From: Paratinospora sagittata
Lineage: Eukaryota; Streptophyta; Magnoliopsida; Ranunculales; Menispermaceae
Assembly (NCBI GenBank): GCA_035771175.1
Contig: CM069593.1
Span: forward strand, 45,665,054 to 45,729,053
Reading direction: 5' to 3'
DNA length: 64,000 bases
In this document: positions 59,225-64,000 of the stretch, piece after piece
How positions within the stretch are numbered: position 1 is the stretch's first letter
Layout of the letters: each line of letters begins with the position of its first letter
Translations under genes and position numbers: made by a program
The notes under the pieces: generated by a model
What the model was told of the DNA's origin: nothing
Seen by the model: only the letters and a program-made list of their open reading frames with translations
Database searches by the model: none

Positions 59225-62200
59225 ATTTGGGTGTGTGCCAACTGCCAAGTAACAACCAGTGTTTGAATATCTGTGAATCTAAATTTGTGATGATTAACCA
59301 GGTAATTGAATGTAATATAAAACCATCAAATAGGCAACTAGGACAAATTAAATAAATATATAAACAGTAGAATGTGATAAGATATGCACTAATAAGGATG
59401 TTAAACCTTTTTTAATGAAGAGATGAATGGATCATTCTTTGAAAAGAATGGCGCTACTCGAGGCGTTTGGGATAAGAAGTCCAACCACGAACTTATGTAA
59501 GAAGGATTAACAGCCAAACTACTTCCATCAGCAAATATCTCAATGTTCTTTCCTTGGTGATCATATATGTGCCTCTGCATTAAACAGAGATGTAAGTTTT
59601 AACATAACTAACATAGCAAAACATAGAAAAATAAAAATCTTATGACATATATATACTAACACGTTTCATGATAATTTTAAATTTCTCCAGGCTTCAACCA
59701 AAATTTACTCTGAACATCTACCCCTTCCATGAAAACTATAGTTTCCTAAATAATCAAAATATACATTCCAAAGTGGGCACATGAACACTCTCAGCTGGTT
59801 ATGATATGTTTAGAGCATTCCATGCCATGAACTTATGTTCAAATCCATCATATTTTGAAATTCTCATTCCAAATAATCCACAAGAATCACAACATCAAAA
59901 ATCTACTCCATAACAATAATCATTCTCAAGTTACCATACTCTTCACCAATGACTAATAACTTAGAACACAGGCTCATACCCCTTTCTTGGACCCACATGA
60001 ACATGATGACCAAAATCTCAATGTGCTAACAAGTTATTTACATTCTTTTAACCAAAGTAAGATATTCCTCTTAATTATATGTGTAAATATATCTTGGTTA
60101 CATACTCCTCTTGCATTGAATGCTAAAGAAATATGTCTTAGGTTTTGTCACCAAAGAATATTATAAAACAAATTTACCTTTCACTTTTCATAAAGAATAC
60201 CAATGTGAATTAAATAACAATAACAAGTTAAACTAAGTCTAAAATACAGATAGTTTGTCCCAAGGAACATGAGACGAGTCTTACCGCTAGACTTTCAGCA
60301 ACTAATTTTACACTTCTGATAACTGCATTTTTGTTCACAAACCGCCTGAGGCAAAATAAAGCTCATGGTAAGGGAAAAATAATAATAATAATAATAAAAC
60401 AAGGTCAAGAAAAGGTAAACCAATTCGATCTGAAATGATAAAATATTACCTGCTGTCATAAAGACCTCCGGTGCTTTGTAATAATTCAGGTGCAACAGAC
60501 AGCTCAGAGACTGTGACGGCTGTAACTCTTTGCCTTGAAAATTGCTCATGCTCCCAAGCGACCTACAACAGGAATATCAACTTAAATGACTTATGAAGCT
60601 CCAATAGCAGATCCTACAGCCATACAAATACCAAATGTACTACTATTGAAAAAGAGTGCTTAAAGAGCAAGTTGAATGCTTTAAAAAGAGTTAGATGCTG
60701 GTAAACTTTACATGGGAGAGGGATTAGGACAGGATGTGAAGCTGCCAAAGACGTGACAAAGAACAAATGTGGACAGTTAAAGATTTATGCGGCTGAACCT
60801 AGTATTTCAACCTGATAGTGATGATGACTACAGAGTTGACAACAATAAGTTTTTTCTGGTACCTATATTATCATTAACCCCTGTAACTAAAAACTACAAA
60901 AATACGCCTGGAAGATTCTCGAATACCACTCATGCTGATTTTAAACACAGAACAAGTAGATACACCAAAGAGATGAACAAAACCCACTAATAGTTTGCCA
61001 TTGGTATATGAATGTAGACCATAGGTAGGCAAAACAACTTACTCGCGGATTGGAAACATTTATCTTTTTGTGCTTGAGACCAACTTTAACTCCCAATTCC
61101 ATAGCTACATCTGAAATGCTCTGCCATAAAACAATCAACCAAATCAGAATATCTTTTAAGGATTATTGGATTTTACACCATATCTCTATAACCCTCACTC
61201 ACATCAAAAACTTGTTTTATGTAAGCATTTTCTGGAGGCTTGGATACGTGAATCCACAATTCATTGTTTGAGGACCCAATACTGTTCAAGCAAATAGCAT
61301 AGTCAATACTCTCACGTAAACGTTGATCTAAACTCCGAAGCCACTGCCAAAAGAGTAAAAAAGCTACATATGAATTGCATGAGAAGAAACAAATGCAAAT
61401 TAGATGATCCAATTAAATTCAAAAGGATTTTAAAAAAAGTGTTTTCAAGGCATTAAGACCATGCCTAGATGATTTACCTTGCTTTGTCAAGCATTGTATA
61501 GGCACAGTCCAGGCAATCAAAATTAAATAATCACTTATTGTAGACATATAAGATTTTTGCATGTAATAGTGACTGTTTAAACTAAGTATTGAAACTTAGA
61601 TAACACATATATGGCCTAAAGAAACGTTTAAAAAAATTTGCAAACAGGATTCTGAATCTAGAACCTCAAACAATAGCATATTAGCAATAGTATCTTAAAA
61701 GATGCAGATCATTATTTGCTAGTTGAGTGGTAAGTTTTAAAAAACGAAATTAATATTTCTAGTTTTACAAAGAAGTTGCCTAAGCAATGAAAATCAAATA
61801 AATCACATATTATAGACATAAAAATTTTGCATGTAATAGTAAGTATTTTAAGTTTTCCATACTTGAACAAGTCATAAATGTCCTAAGGAAACTTTAAAAA
61901 AATTATAAAGAGTCTAAAGACTACTTCTGAAAAATTTAAAACCTTAAAAATAGCAATTCCCAAGATTCATAATTATTAGCTAGTTGAATAGTAATTTAAA
62001 TAATAATAATAATAATCTAGTTTTATTTATGTATTAGTAAGAAAAGAAAAGAAAGTTATGACTAGATGAAAGATTGAGATATCCTTTGATACCTCTTTAA
62101 AATATTTTTGCAAGTAACTGAAAAGTGTTTAAATTTTACAAATTATAGATTAGCCTTATTGCCTGTCCAAATAACCACCCAAACAACTTGCAGTAAAATT

Positions 62201-63212
62201 TCCCAGGTGATGGCCTAGGTGACACCTTGTCAACTCTGAAAAATATATTTATATGCATACACAATGAGTAGCTATGCACCTTGTGTGTCCCATCATAGTT
62301 ATAAGGTCCACCGGAGGTCAGCCCAAACAACAAGTTGTATCTTCCTCTTGTTTTGGTATTTGAATAAAGACGAGAGAATAGTCTTGCTAATTCTAGAAGA
62401 GCTGCAACTCCGCTTCCATTACTATCACTTCCCACAGATAATGCCTATAAGAAAAAAACAAAAAAACAAAACAAAATTCTAAACTTAATACACAAAAAGA
62501 AAGTAATTAACTAGGAAGGTAGCATCATCTCCCATACCGGTGCAGCACCAAATGTGTCATATGACGCAACTATAGCAATGGTTGGGAGTTGGTTAATATC
62601 CCCATCTGCTTTCAATCCTGGTAACCACCCCTGTTACCAATGATAACTCTTCATGACAAGGATTTTAGTTGTAATAAAATCTACAATAATAATTTAAAAA
62701 AATACACTTCCACCAGTTTTATTTTTTGAAACTAAAGCATGGAACACTAGCATCAGCGTGCATAGCGTGGACCACAGTTAAAAATTGAGAACCAATAAAG
62801 TTTTTATCCAGGTAACTAGCTGAATAAGTGACAAAACATAAAATGGGTCACACAGTTCCAAAGTGACATATCCCTTTGGAATAACAGACTTTAAAATGCA
62901 TAAGTGAAGAAAATAGTTTATTGAATCATTAAGAAATAATAACAAAAATCACGAAGACTTTTCACATGAAGACAAATAAACCACATAGGACTGTTTCCTA
63001 ACATCACAAAGATGAATAATAATAACATCTAGCATGGTGAAAGATACGATCTTCACACGAATTATGCTTCTTGTTTAGCTATTTTAATTGAGATACAATT
63101 TGACTCATTTTCTATTTAAAATGATACAGAATAGCGGAAACAAACCTGAATGTTTGTGATGGTCACAGGCGCAAGTTTCTTAGGTTCTGATGTGGAGACA
63201 ACAAGTTTGAAT
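57864..63212 (-). CDS. Nicalin-like ER membrane protein (M28-fold), C-terminal 10 exons; 5' end beyond the window
   Basis: Minus-strand exons in order: 63212-63146, 62630-62538, 62444-62280, 61343-61203, 61120-61043, 60562-60450, 60345-60285, 59574-59407, 58184-58083 and 58001-57864, giving about 375 residues. Recognisable parts are 'IAIVASYDTFGAAP', 'GSDSNGSGVAALLELARLF', 'RYNLLFGLTSGGPYNYDGT', and a single C-terminal membrane helix 'FDLLLLLVLGSYLILLFSF' before a short tail. Nicalins have an aminopeptidase M28-like fold without a full zinc site. In animals nicalin works with NOMO and TMEM147 at the ER translocon; the plant role is inferred. Family length is about 560 aa, so roughly 190 N-terminal residues lie past the right edge. 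All splice borders are GT/AG. Confidence 0.92.
59194..59222 (+). repeat. (TG)n microsatellite
   Basis: About 14 TG units in the intron before the second-last nicalin-like exon. Confidence 0.95.
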
Positions 63213-64000
63213 CTACAAAAATTACACAATCAAAGATGCAATTAGAAAAGCCTAATATTGTGTTCCATAACCTAAAAAATTCTCAAACAACATGCTAAGC
63301 TTGACAAAACGAACATCTTTTCTAAAAGAAGCATCATGTTGTACATTAGCTGAGAAGCCTTAGCTTCTAAAAAGTTCAAGGTTGTCTCATTGGGTTATAT
63401 AGTAATTAAAAAGAGTAAAAGTTGGAAAAAAAATTCATGAAATTGTTTATTGATTGAGTTAAATTGATTTTGTAATAAATCTTAAAATTTGATTTAACTC
63501 CTACTATTCAACCAAAATCTTAAAATTACTACAATTTTGTGATTTTTCACAACTTGAATCGTAATAGGTGCAATTCGATTTGAATCATATGGTTCGAGTC
63601 GAAAATCGCACCGATTTAATAACTATGATTTATACTATCATAATGAGAATACTTTGGCAATTGATGATGAGGCATTTTGAGCATAATACTTTGGCAATTG
63701 ATGATGAGGCATTTTGTTGCTCAAAATGCCCTAATAAAGCTTTATCTCAAGTTTTATTAAAAGAGTAACCTTTATTATCAATAAAGGTAAAATAACAATT
63801 TTGTATTTGAACTACTTTCACTTTTGCACACATGACTCATACATTTTAAGCTTTTTTAATTCCAATTTTTCCTATTCTACCCTTCTAACTTCCAACCTCT
63901 TACTCTTACCTATCATTATTCTTTTTTATATAACTTACCCATTTTAATCATACATAAGACAAAAAAATATATATGTATCTTTCTATAAGATCCTACAACG
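63213..64000 (-). other. Intron of the nicalin-like gene (partial)
   Basis: No exon recognised. A perfect 32 bp tandem repeat (63648-63679 and 63685-63716) lies here with a 12 bp perfect inverted pair (63671-63682 with 63719-63730). Confidence 0.5.

Overview
This 64 kb window is nuclear DNA from a flowering plant, most likely a eudicot. Evidence: intron-rich genes with GT/AG borders, AT-rich introns, plant LINE relics, MITEs and an LTR element with a plant tRNA-iMet-type primer site, plus an endogenous caulimovirid. No rRNA, tRNA, CRISPR or bacterial-style operon was seen.

Layout. 1-8.7 kb is a stack of transposons: a minus-strand LINE is split by an unclassified insertion, which was itself hit by a second LINE with a clear target-site duplication. 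Six genes follow, and I resolved their exons by reading frame and splice sites: (1) a PER1/PGAP3-like GPI-remodelling protein, + strand, 8736-11754; (2) an OTU deubiquitinase with a C-terminal UBA-like segment, resembling plant OTLD1, +, 15169-22180, with a non-autonomous LTR element in intron 1; (3) the SWR1-complex subunit SWC2/YL1, +, 31530-41896, with a 4.6 kb intron full of nested transposons; (4) the decapping activator DCP1, +, 43907-51762; (5) a short single-RRM protein, probably mitochondrial, +, 52630-57402; (6) the 3' two-thirds of a nicalin-like ER membrane protein, -, 57864-63212, continuing beyond the right edge.

Between genes 2 and 3, at about 23.34-30.6 kb, lies a nearly genome-length but broken copy of a plant pararetrovirus on the minus strand. 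Its order is movement protein, coat-like region with a CCHC knuckle, aspartic protease, reverse transcriptase, RNase H, then a downstream region and a TATA box. It carries stops, frameshifts and a damaged RT active site, so it is a fossil.

The genes do not form a pathway. They are conserved housekeeping genes (GPI anchors, ubiquitin, chromatin, mRNA decay, organelle RNA, ER protein complex) separated by transposon-rich spacers. The most notable unexplained structures are a 260 bp element with 29 bp terminal inverted repeats and a tRNA-like Pol III promoter inside the viral relic; two Mutator-like MITEs and one hAT MITE with target duplications; three short RTE-type LINE tails in three introns; and several long inverted repeats. 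I did not find a convincing new multi-gene system.
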